The position numbers were made by a program, and so were the translations under genes. Shown here in pieces: positions 1 through 10,700 of a stretch of 64,000 nt of DNA (the first letter of the stretch is position 1; each line of letters starts with the position of its first letter). Location: the NCBI GenBank assembly GCA_026573805.1, contig JAIUSX010000044.1, positions 11,860,001 through 11,924,000 of the forward strand. Direction: 5' to 3'. The DNA comes from Hesperophylax magnus. Lineage: Eukaryota > Arthropoda > Insecta > Trichoptera > Limnephilidae. A model generated the notes under the pieces. That model had not been told where the DNA came from and ran no database searches. It was given only the letters and a program-made list of their open reading frames with translations.

Positions 1-752
1 CTATCAACTACTCTTAAACCTGCATCAAATTTTTCAAAAGTTTCATCCTAAGTTTTACCCTATCATCTGCAAAATTAACAATGTTACATGGAATATTTAG
101 ACTGCACAAATCGTTTTCGATTCGAAAACGATTTGGAAAATCGAACTTGGAAAAGTTGAAATGATCAAATATTTAGGTATTATTATTGATACAAAATTAA
201 AATGGCAATCACAAATTAATAATACCGTCAGTAAATTAAGATATCTTACATACACATTTTTCAGACTAAAAGAAGTTCTCAATATTGAAAAACTGAAAAT
301 TATTAATTTTTCTTTGGTGCAATATTCACTCATATACGGAATAATAGGATGGGGCGGTGCGCTTCATGCACATATAAAACCTTTACAAATAACTCAAAAT
401 ATTTAAAAGAGTTAAAATTATGGTTTTTGAATACAGCTGTTGAAACTTTTTTTTAATTTGTATCAATGTATATTTCTCATAACCTATTCACCATATATTA
501 AACTAAACACTTATAACTTCACTATACACTATTGTAAACACTTTTTATACAAACCGCTTAAACAAAATGTAATCTTGTTTTTGTTTTATATGCCTACAGT
601 TTGTTTCTTTCAAGGTACAATAATGTAATTATTTAACTATATTGCCCACGCATAGGCTGCGTCTTAGTGCGTTCTTAATATTCTTTTTAATTTTATAATA
701 TTGTATGTAATTAATGTAAAAATTGGGAAAATAAAGGTTTAAAAAAAAAAAT
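1..752 (+). mobile_element. 3' end of a jockey-like non-LTR retrotransposon (decayed)
   Basis: The reading frame at 161-406 contains KYLGIIIDTKLKW followed by a helical region, the pattern found just C-terminal to the reverse transcriptase palm in jockey-type LINEs. A long AT-rich stretch follows with no frame. The unit ends with AATAAA at 730-735 and an A-run at 741-751, a typical LINE 3' end. The 5' part lies outside the window. There are many stops, so this copy is dead. Confidence 0.6.
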
Positions 753-1010
753 AGAAATAATATTGGCCCAAGCACACTACCTTGTGGGACTTCAAATGAT
801 ATAGATTTATTATTACTTAACATTTTATTTATCTCTACTTGCTGTGTTCTATCACTAAGGTAAAATCTGAACCAACCCATTGCTGTATTATTAATGCCTA
901 AAGATAATATTTTTAAGGAGCAGATCTTGTGAAACAATATCAAAGGCCTTTGATGAGTTCAAAAATACCGCTATAGCATTGTTGCCGTAGTTCAGCGTAT
1001 TTATAACTTC
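753..1010 (-). mobile_element. Reverse transcriptase fragment of a jockey-like LINE, inverted
   Basis: On the minus strand the frame reads from a SKAFDIVSQDLL-like motif (near 965-920), through a YLSDRTQQVEI segment, to VPQGSVLGPILF (near 790-765). These are consecutive motifs of a non-LTR reverse transcriptase palm. The YADD box that should follow is missing, because the fragment stops where the poly(A) tail of the plus-strand LINE begins at 752. The two pieces are opposed and may come from one family. Confidence 0.6.
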
Positions 1011-1800
1011 TAATCCTAGCATCACTCGTACCTATTCTCTGTGAAACCGAATTGATTGTCGGAGAGTATTTTGTATTTTTCTAAGAATGATAATCAAGAT
1101 TAGTCAAGATGAACTAATCTTGACTTAGCCAATCTTTCTAATTTTGAGAGAGTATTGAGCAAAGATTGGCCTTTAATTATTAAAATTTAGATTATTTATA
1201 CCTTTGAAAAGAGGTATTTGTATTTGTATTACTTGGCATTCTTACAATGTAAAGAAAATATGTCATTCTTAAAACTAATATTAATAATATGAGGAAAAAT
1301 ACATTTTTATTTCATTTATCATTTTTGCAACTCATAAATGCCAGTAATTATAAATCCAAAACTATCTCATATAACTTGAATACTACGGAATCCTTTAATA
1401 CCCAGTTACGCCCTTAAACGCACACTGGTGAAAATTGTTTAAAATATAATAAAATAAAATTATTATTTATGATTATCAAAATAAACTGCAAAACTCATAC
1501 ATAGACGGCTTAATTCGTAAAATGCGTAACTTCCATTTATCAAATTTTGCAGAAGGCATAAAAAACCCGTTTTTTAAAATACTCTTATTATGAATTTTAA
1601 AATTTAAAACGTATTTTTTATGTGACACCTCCCAAGAGTGCCTGTCTATACAGTATAAAGACGGGGGAGCTGCATCGCCACCGCTTGGAGAGCGTTGTGG
1701 GGAGTGTTGAGGAGGGTTAAGGAAGGGATTGTAGGAAGGGATTTATTTGCGGGTTTTGAAGAAGTCCGGATGGAGAAAAAAAACTAGCCCCTATGTGAAT
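1011..1800. other. AT-rich gene-free stretch
   Basis: No frame with recognisable protein similarity was seen. There is a short hairpin near 1094-1124, where TCAAGATTAGT recurs as its reverse complement. The 1620-1760 part is G-rich and looks like a repeat remnant. The end of this stretch leads into the putative promoter of the gene at 1958. Confidence 0.3.
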
Positions 1801-1814
1801 ATTTTACATTTGAC

Positions 1815-1912
1815 GATCTACCGATTTTTGCCACCAAACTACCGAATTTTTCAACCCTCATCTACCGATTTTCAGTTTCGCAGCTTGGCAACACTGATGC
1901 GTCACAGCATTA
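1815..1912 (+). promoter_or_regulatory. Promoter-proximal module with CTACCGA repeats and a TGGCAACACTG motif
   Basis: Three copies of a CTACCGA(A/T)TTT word occur at about 30-40-bp spacing, followed by TTTCGCAGC and TTGGCAACACTG about 60 nt before the ATG at 1958. The same arrangement, in the same orientation relative to the gene, lies upstream of the ACTR5 start (minus strand, 27140-27062). The last word resembles the insect core-promoter element Ohler motif 1 (TGGTCACACTG-like), but is not identical to it. Confidence 0.4.
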
Positions 1913-1957
1913 CAAAGATTACAAACAATCACAAATCACAACAATCTTCGCGTCAAA

Positions 1958-4900
1958 ATGTCATCCTCGACTATTGCTTGTAAACAGCAAACTAAGCCAA
2001 AAGTTAGTGTTTTGAAAAATAAATCTTTACAACACCAAACGCAAGAGGTTGTAATGAATGTTTTGGACTATTTTCAAAGAGAAAGTGAAAACGGAGGCCC
2101 ATTTTTACCCCTAACTTCGCTAAACGAAGTAAATGACAGGTTTTACAAATACATTTGAGAAATACGCGAATTTTTCAGTAGGTTTGCGTGCACACAACGT
2201 CTAAAACAACTTGTGAAGACGATATTAGTTGTCCCCGTGTACATAATAACCAGTTGGGACCATAAAAACGGATAGTGTGAAGGCTTGTATGGAAACGATC
2301 ATGACTTTTAGTGAAAATGGCGTCCGCACAGTGCGTTTTGGATGTTGTCTCAACGCAGATCTTAATACATTCTCCTCCCGATATCTTTTTATAAATGAAA
2401 ATTTTACCTAATATTATAATTTCATTTTCTTCCTGGTTCTTGGTAAATAATTTGTTAATTATGTTAGTTATTTGTGATGCTTGTGACACTCAAGAAAAAA
2501 GAGCACAACACATCTCGATATCCCTAATAACAACCATAAGAATCTTTTATTTTCATGAAAGATTTTCAAATGTTAGATTAATTTGACTATCAAATCATTT
2601 GCACATATTTTAGAGGACGGCAGCAGCATGTGGGTTGACTCTGCACACCGTGTCAACGACTAAAAAGAGGATGAAGCTTGCCGAGGAAACCAACACAATG
2701 CCGCACACACCGCAAAAGACACGCCGACGCCTTAAAAAAAAATCTACCGACATAGATATCGTTACGAAAGATGCCATCAGGCGAAAAGTTCATGAAATGC
2801 ATTCACAATGTAAGTTGCATTTATAAGAACCATGTTTTTAGTAAACAGATAATCAAGTGGAAATAATGTAGGTCCTTATTCAATTCAATTCAATTTGTTT
2901 ATTCCTTTAAAAACATTAAAAAATTACATTTTAATTAGTTTTTAAGTACATTTGTAAAATGTATTACACAATAAATAAGCAGTGTATCAACTATACCAGG
3001 ATCAATAGAGCTTGCCTTTTAAAGGCAGCTTCACCGATGGTAAATATGTCGATATCCGAATTGATTCTGTTCAACAGCAAGACTGCTCTCCCCACCGGCA
3101 TGATCATTGGCAAGTTAGTCCTGCAGACCGGGAGAAAAAACAGTCTATGCTGTCGGTGACGGAGATACCATCAGGAACATAGAGACTAATACTCTCCATG
3201 ATGGTCAGATTTTCAAACTATCCACGAATCAGTTTGAAGAAGTATAATATGAATCATTTTAAAAAGCTTAGGTTAGGTTTATAGTTACTCAACACCTATT
3301 TTTTGTTCCTCTTCATCCCTCCTTACAGTTATTGTCTTCAATCGGCTAATTTAACTTATTTGCTGCCACTGGTCCCGAATAGTACCGTTCGGGTTTAGTT
3401 CATTTGCATCCTCGAAATTTTGTGACAGATAATGTGTTTAATAATACCCAACGTAGATAATGCTCGGTCGTCAATAAACATTAATCGGTCGGTCGTTAAT
3501 TAACACACAGGGTGGTAGTTCTACCTTTTACGCCGGTCCTACTTGAATGGCGGGAAAGGCATTGCTGTCTGATAATTCTAAATGAATACTGTATACCAAT
3601 CTTTTTGTAAGGGTCCCATTTTCTTATCTTCATGTCTTTTGTGTGGAAGACTATTTAATCAAAATGAATCTCTACTAAACTTGTAGAATGGGTAATAAAT
3701 ATTTACACTTATGGCACTGGAGATGCAGAAATTGTTATTTTTTATAAAGATTTGTGCAAAAGTTAAACCAAATTTTTTGTAATGTAATAAAATCCACACA
3801 ACACATCACTAAATGGCCCAATAGTGACTAACTTCAATTAATGGAGTTGTATTACAAAGTAGGCTTTAATTTCAAACAGTACTTTTACAGTTGGGGTGTG
3901 GTGACTAACTACCAAGTAAAAAATATCATTCAAATATACATATTATTTTCAAAGATAAGCAGTTAAAAGAAGAAACCATGTGTGTTAACATAAACCAAAT
4001 ATTCGCATGTAATGTGTTTTGCATAGACTTACAATCTGAAAACAAAGTTCCAAAGATCCTTTGGGGAATTGGTCGGTTTGCCAAAGTTAATCCTGGCTAA
4101 TAGATTTCCTAACATGGGTGGACTGATTCGCACTAGGTTAGATTTAGGACGGGTTGTTTCGGAGAATTTGAACAATTCATCAAATTTCAACGTTCGTTTT
4201 CACGTTCTGTGAAAGTCCTATTTAAGTTCTGTTATTATATCATTACAGGCTAGTCACTTGACAAAACTGAAATAAAAACAGAACTTAAAAAAATCTTTCA
4301 CAGAACTTGAAAATGAACATTGAAATTTGATGAATTGTTCAAATTCTCCGAAACAGCCCGTCCTTAGAATGGGTTGTCAGAATTTGAACAATTCATCAAA
4401 TTTCAACATTCATTTTCGGGTTCTGTGAAAGTCCTATTTAATTTCTGTTATTATACAATTATGGGCTAGTTGCTTGACAGAACTGAAATAATAACAGACC
4501 TTGGAAAAATCTTTCACAGAACTTGAAAATTAACTTAATTCAAGCCGTTATTAGAAACAGCGAGGTTGTGTTTGGATTTGACCAGGGCCATATTATAGGA
4601 AAACGGTTGTCAAGTTTGACTGGAAATAATGTCCATAGTGTTTTAAACAAATTATTTTTACTTTCAACTGCACAATATTTTGTTTTTTAATTCAACTATT
4701 CCCAAAAGTTTTCTTGACAATGTAATACAATATGTATGTGTAATACTCTATAAAAACTCCACTCCCATATTGTATACAGCGTAATGATATAGCAGATAAA
4801 TAGCATTTTTTTTATTTCAGCTATTCCCTTATCCTTGGCGTCCATTCAAAAAGCGTTGAGCGAAGCCGAGATTTTCAATTTCAAACGAGAGAGCTTACGA

Positions 4901-5032
4901 AGATTACTTAAATCTATAGGCATCCATTACAGAAAAAGCGATGCCCGGAAGGGTCTTTATGAGTTGGAGCTCATTTCAGAAGACAAAATTTCAGGAGAAA
5001 CAGATGAAAAGAAAAAAATGGCAAAAAAGTAA
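1958..5032 (+). CDS. Transposase-derived helix-turn-helix protein lacking a DDE domain, 192 aa, three exons
   Basis: Exons are 1958-2128, 2614-2809 and 4821-5032. The junctions are GAA/GTAAAT, TTTTAG/AGG, CAAT/GTAAGT and TTTCAG/CTA, and the phases agree (171+196+212 nt = 193 codons with stop). Residues 27-57 (QTQEVVMNVLDYFQ...GGPFLPLTSLNE) and 58-80 (RTAAACGLTLHTVS) match the N-terminal helix-turn-helix pattern of Tc1/IS630-type DDE_3 transposase-like proteins common in insects. A KTRRRLKKK basic patch follows, then a second region (KALSEAEIFNFKRESLRRLLKSIG) like the next DNA-binding block of the same proteins. The catalytic DDE domain is absent. The protein ends in a charged tail (KKKMAKK), and AATAAA lies at 5039-5044, seven bases past the stop. 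Nuclear DNA binding is inferred. It may be domesticated or a truncated multi-copy relic. Confidence 0.6.
2881..3340. other. Intron 2 sequence without recognisable features
   Basis: This is the first part of the intron between 2809 and 4821 of the transposase-derived gene. Short frames are present, but none resembles a known protein and none carries splice-consistent ends. Confidence 0.3.
3346..3988. repeat. Degenerate copy of the TTAA-flanked MITE seen at 23570-24202
   Basis: Segments such as GGTAGTTCTACCTTTTACGC, followed by TATACCAAT and TTTGTAAGGGTCCC, recur in the same order as at 23570-24202. TTAA occurs at both presumed edges (near 3350 and 3986). It lies inside intron 2 of the transposase-derived gene. 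The outer arms are eroded, so the limits are approximate. Confidence 0.5.
4147..4363. mobile_element. Fold-back MITE, PIF/Harbinger-like, TTA target duplication
   Basis: The left arm begins GGACGGGTTGTTTCGGAGAA and the right arm ends with its near reverse complement (...CCGAAACAGCCCGTCC). The arms stay complementary for about 70 bp inward and then more loosely. TTA flanks both sides (4144-4146 and 4364-4366), the 3-bp TWA target duplication typical of PIF/Harbinger elements. There is no coding capacity. It lies in intron 2 of the transposase-derived gene. Confidence 0.75.
4370..4545. repeat. Second, partial copy of the 4147-4363 MITE
   Basis: The sequence starting GGTTGTCAGAATTTGAACAA repeats the left arm and middle of the MITE immediately upstream in direct orientation. 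Its right arm degenerates after the CTTTCACAGAACTTGAAAA block. It may be an adjacent insertion or a tandem duplication followed by decay. Confidence 0.6.
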
Positions 5033-5038
5033 TGACTG

Positions 5039-5044
5039 AATAAA
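5039..5044 (+). terminator. Poly(A) signal AATAAA of the transposase-derived gene
   Basis: A canonical AATAAA lies seven bases after the TAA stop at 5030-5032, which implies a very short 3' UTR and supports the third exon as a true terminal exon. Confidence 0.55.
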
Positions 5045-7799
5045 GTTAACCCTTTTTATCATTTAATACAAAATATCGAGGTACTCATCGATATATCTAT
5101 ATGTACTGAAGTCAATGCAAAAATATTCTCTCAAGTTCCTATGTCCTCTTCTGATGTTTACAGAAGGTGCCATAGTCTTACTGAACTGGAACCCCTGTGT
5201 GGCTATCGCGTTTTATAAAATTGAAAAATTTTATAAGGAAATATATTTCTCTATCTTTATTTATTTGTAATACTTAATTACATACAGGATTGGAACGCAT
5301 TTTGGGGGTTATCGAGAACTTCAAACAGATATTTTGGTAGGAACACAGTTAGCCGCAATCCTGAGTTATTCTGATGATACGTCAATCCGGAATGAGCCCA
5401 TGATGAATTCTGAAATATGCTATGATTTGAATAAAGTACCAATATAAATTGATTGATATGTTTCTGTTGTGTCCGTCCTGCTCCTAAAACTCTATCCCTT
5501 AATCCTATCCACATCTGTACATCATTCAAAGCGACCTTGAATCTTGGACTTTGTTATGTTATATGTACATAATACTCAAACTCGTTCAGAAGTCACTAAC
5601 GGTTGCATGATAATGAAAGAATGCAGTTGACGATATTAATATTATCAATGTGGGTAATGATCGACAATGCAGATTAGGGCGAGTGCGTGGGTAATTGGGA
5701 ATTAAAACTAGACCTTGGAGATATTATATTATTTCACAACAATAACTTCGTTTTCAATTTTGTTATAGAGAGAATACATAGACTGGGCAATGAACTAATG
5801 GATTATATTATATTTTCGATTTAAATTTTGACCCATTCCAAGCCAAATTAGTTCAGCACTTTTTATTTAACGTAAATAGTAAGTAATTTTAATTTATTTA
5901 TATGATTAAGTATTCAAAATGTATATATATTATTTTATTACTCGCATATAAATTTCATGGGTTATTTACAGTTAGTGTGATACTAACTTAACGAGTATAT
6001 TGTATTTTATGCTTTATTTTTTATTTATTAAGAGCCCAATATGGCGTTAATAAATAAATAAACGTGGGACATATGGGACAATAAATAAAATACAGTAATA
6101 AAAGCATTCATAACAGATTCGTTTTCAGACCTAGCTTTATCCTCATACTAAACTAAGATGTGTCAATATTATCTTAATACATTTCTTTTTGTACATAACA
6201 TAACGTATCTTTTTCCTGTTACATGTATCTGATGCTTGGCTAAAGGATTTGACAAGATATTGAGATGAAAGCAATTAAAGAAGGAGAAGGATAGGAAAGA
6301 AATAGATGAATGTTTCCGTTCACAACGGATTCCCAACTCCAGATCAGAAGGTTGCGTGTTCAGATCACGTCGGGGTCACTAATTTTGGAGGTGTGAATGT
6401 TATTGCCAATTTAAGTGGATTGTAGGCTGGATGATTCTGCGGTTTTCCAATCCGCTGAATCCAAGGTTGTGTGGTTACTCTCGATGTATAAAATCAATTA
6501 TTTTTTAAAAAACTATTCCAAGTATGCATTCTCCTTATGTATTTATTGTCTTCAAATAATTACATAATTTCACAACACATTATTATTTTTCAAGCCCACT
6601 TTTTCTGATACATTTTCCTCCAAAACTGTAATTCAATTGTCATCTTTAGCTTCAGGCAAATAAATACCCTAGAAAAGAGAAAATACCTACAACTTCTGAC
6701 ATTTCCCATACATTCTGATGGCAGTATGCTACAATACGTATCATGCACTCAATCATGTAAGGCCCTTCGTTCACAAGCTACGGGACTGTGATGCAACCAC
6801 AAGTAGCCTACCGATATGCTACTCTTTAAAGCTGGTTTCCGTATACGGCGCTACCCGAATTATACTAAACTTGATTATTTTGTCTAGTGCAGTCGTGGAA
6901 TCAATACAATATCAAGTGACTCCAGCAACGAAGACGATAATAATGTTTTTCTTTATATTTACAAGCATAAAACAAATCCAAAGGAAGATTTTGGGTTTAC
7001 TCATACAACGAAATAAATGCTGATTGTGGGGCATTCGTCTCCACCAAGGAGCTACACGAGAATGATGTCAAATAGACTTTTCTTTCCAACCTCAATCCAC
7101 ATCTTATCCGAAACAAACAAATTTAACATTCAAATCATGTTTGGATGTCATTTCTATCAAACAAGTACTAGATGCGAATACAACTCGCGTAGTGCACAAA
7201 ACTCGAGTCGCTTATAAGTATCTCCGCGTACGAATGGCCTTATATGTAATAATCACGTAAAATCCCATCAAGGCGATGATAATTACATCTTCGCAAATAA
7301 ATAAAAAATAAACAACGGCCTCCTAGCGGCACGAGTTCTGAGGGTTGGTTTTCTTTCATACGTTTGAATGGATTTTATGTGATATTGAACAAAATTCTTA
7401 TTTCATAGCGCAAAACATCGCCACCGAGTACTAAATAAATTCAATTATTTGCCGCCATTGTCTGGAAGGAATGTAAACATGCTACACTAGAGCCTTTAGC
7501 GGTCAGCGTTCTAGTGTTTTAAATAACTCAATGTAATCTAATAAAGAAATCTTGAGACCACAATGCCATTTTGTAAAACCCAGTCACCGTATGCTGCGGA
7601 CTTTGAGGCTAAATCACCCACACTCAATATGGCGAAATTACACATTATACTATTAGTATGTAACAAAATTTCATAAATGATTAGTCATTGGACCACCGTG
7701 GAAAAGTTAATTCATGGGACAATCACTGGGAAGTCAATTCCTTTTAATTTTGATTGATTGAAATGATGATAGTCAGTAAATTAACAAGATATATCAACA
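5045..7799. other. Intergenic stretch between the transposase-derived gene and ACTR5
   Basis: No protein-coding frame with recognisable similarity was found on either strand. It is AT-rich, with one tRNA-Trp-like fragment (6336-6378). The two flanking genes converge on it: the plus-strand gene ends at 5032 and ACTR5 on the minus strand ends at 7800. Confidence 0.4.
6336..6378 (+). pseudogene. 3' half of a tRNA-Trp(CCA)-like sequence
   Basis: The stretch holds CTCCAGATCAGAAGG (anticodon arm with CCA), then a T arm around GTGTTCAGATCAC, and ends CGTCGGGGTCA, matching the 3' half of insect cytosolic tRNA-Trp. The 5' side does not form an acceptor stem or D arm and no A box is recognisable, so this is a fragment or tRNA-derived repeat, not a working gene. 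Confidence 0.5.
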
Positions 7800-10700
7800 C
7801 TAAATGTCTATGATTTCTTCTTTGATAACATTTCCATCAATGGCCGGCAATAGTGTGAGATCAATGCATGGATCGGGGCTTTTGAAGTATTTATTGCTAG
7901 CGTAATGTTCCTTGAAGTATTCGCCACCCAGTTCGTTGTACTCCTGTCGAGTGATGAGGTATTCGGGCAGTTGTGGGTCGCAAGCGAAGGCTCTCGCTCC
8001 TCGCCAGGCGTCTAACGAAGGGTCGCCGGCCATGTTGATTTTGTGTGGCGACTGAAAGGGCCGCATCTCCAGAAGTTCGCGAGATAGGCGCTCTTTCAAT
8101 CCTGAATTATATAAAAACATTCAATTATATTTGTGAAGAGGTCTGCACCATAGTCTAAGAGTTAAAACTTATTACGGAATGTATGCCATCTATTTTTTTT
8201 TATGTGTGAATACCTGACAAGAGTCCCAACTGCTCCCAACCGTCTGGACTAGTGAGACTATGGCATCCCCAATTGAGGTATATTGGGGAGGCTGAAGGTA
8301 GTGGGGATGGGATGTAGATGGGGAAGAGGAGGGTGGGGAAGTACCTGGGTATTCAGATCAAACAGGGCTAAAGTCATTACAAGCAATATTTCAGTTCTGA
8401 ATGGTGATTTTCACAAGGGCGATACTGAGAGTATCCTCCAATTAACCCGAACACCGCTCAACAAATCGGGTCAGATATGCACCCTGTGCGTCTTGATTTT
8501 GATATTTTTAATTTATCATTGTGTTTTATTCTCCAAAAAAAATTTTAATCCTAAGTGCCTATCGATCACAAACGTATGCGACAGCCACATAGGTCTTGAT
8601 GTTCCAAAGTACAAACGTGTGCGTCAGCCGCAGTTAAAAGATTAAGACCTGTTAAAGCAAGGAGTGAGTGTAACCTACATAGTAACACGCAGCACATAAT
8701 AACAACCTTACATCAAAGGTAAGATTGGGCTGGTGGCAACTACGCAGTCAAGGTTAACTAGTCGGTCAAGGTTCTATCACAATGTAGGTATATTCTTCAA
8801 CAGCCGTAATATATCAATCCTATTGGCAATCATTTATCAAATTTTTAAAATTCAATACATACTAAAATATTATTACAGCTCGACACTTTTAACATTGCGA
8901 TCGACCAAAGAAGAAACAAATCAATAATTTAAGTAATTTTTTTTTTCTGAAAATTCTACACTAGCAACGCAACTGCAAAATTAAATCTGCCAAGCTGTAA
9001 AATCTACATAAAATGTGTCTAATGCCCTATTTGCAGAATAAAATATCGCTCTGAAATTTTATGCAATCGTACAGTTTCAAGGTAGAAAAGGTATTTGATG
9101 GATTTTATTTAACCCCTTGGCCAAATTTGGGAGATATTTTTCACAAACAACAAACAACTGTCGAGCCTTTTTGGGAGATATATATCCCAGCCTGACACGG
9201 TCTCATAAAATTTATGCTGTCTCATTTTGTATTACAGTGAGAAATATGATTTAAACAATGTTGGTAAAAGAGAGTACCGTGCTATCAGTTTACAATAAAA
9301 AAATACCGCAAACACTGCCGAAAAATTAAAAATAATTCAATGAAAAAACTTTTAGCATTTGAAAATTATTTGTCAATTTTTTAATAATTATTTTTATACC
9401 AAACAAAAAAAGTAAAGTGACTGTAACTTTTATAATACCTTTGTCTAATTAAATATGTTTTGTGTAAAGTAGTAATTACAGTTACTACCATTGGTAAGCG
9501 ACTTAAAAAACTTTATACGTACATTGCAAATTGTCAGAGGCTTTAGATTCTGGGAGCTTAATAATTTTTTGTCGAAATGGTAATGTTGATGTAATTTTAT
9601 TTTTTTAATACCTGAAAATTTGGAACAGCCCCCAGTTATGAATACATTATTGGCCATCTCTAGTTGCTCCTCGTAGGTAAATTGCTTCAACACATATTCC
9701 AAAGTTTCAGCCAAGCCGGCTTCTATGTTTCCCATCATGAATGGTTGGAATAATAGCTCTGGTGCTCTGGGGATAAAAAGCCAAATATTAAATACATAAC
9801 TGAATCATTTCTAGTACAAACATACACTTTATGCATTACCATAATCATTCTATTACAGGGTGGCCACAAAAAACGGATTTCAAAATTCCCTGATAATTCC
9901 AGGTTTTCCAGGGCAGTTTCTATATTTTTCCCTGATATGTTTTATTTGGTATAAGGACATATCGTTGAAAATTTTATTTTTGAAACACGATTTTCATCTA
10001 CGCCAGAAAATTAGAACAGATACATAAATAAAGGGAATTCCGTCATCTAAAGCATTTATTATTTCCTTGCACCACAATGATCTATTCAAAACAAAATACA
10101 CTTAAGTATTACAAATTTATGATATTTCGCCTGAAGACAATTTGTGTACAAATGAAAAGCCCAGACAAAAATAGACAAATAAACAAAAGTAAGTACAGTA
10201 GAACCCCGATAATTCGAAAAAAACGCGTAATTCGAAATTTTCGCCAAAAAAATTTCCGCAGAAAAATTTTTTCTTACAAAATTTTTTTTAATTCGAAATT
10301 CGTTAATTCGTAATTCGAAATTTATTTTTGTCCGCGCACGAAAATTTGTTCGTGAAATTCGAAAAAATTTTTTTTTGCGAAAATAAATCATAATATTTCG
10401 TAAATCTGAATCTAAAAAAAAACGCCGAAAAATGTATTTTTACGTGGTTATACATCGTCCTAATTAGTATTATTATTTTGTAAATCTGAATCGATTTACA
10501 CTGGAATGTTGTATTTTTTCAAATTTATTTCGAATATCCGAGTTTGAAGGGCCGAGAAAATACGTTTTACGCGGATATATGTCGTAGTTTTACGAGTTTA
10601 CACCAAATATCTAAGGGTCGGCCGCGACGAAACTCGGACGCGAAATTTCAATTTACGCGGAAATATATCGTATTTTTACTAACTTTACTTCGAATATCCG

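Noticed and set aside
6336..6378. Intact tRNA-Trp gene
   Set aside because: Only the 3' half is present; the 5' acceptor strand and D arm are missing.
8283..8645. 120-codon plus-strand frame
   Set aside because: It begins inside a family R repeat and has no similarity.
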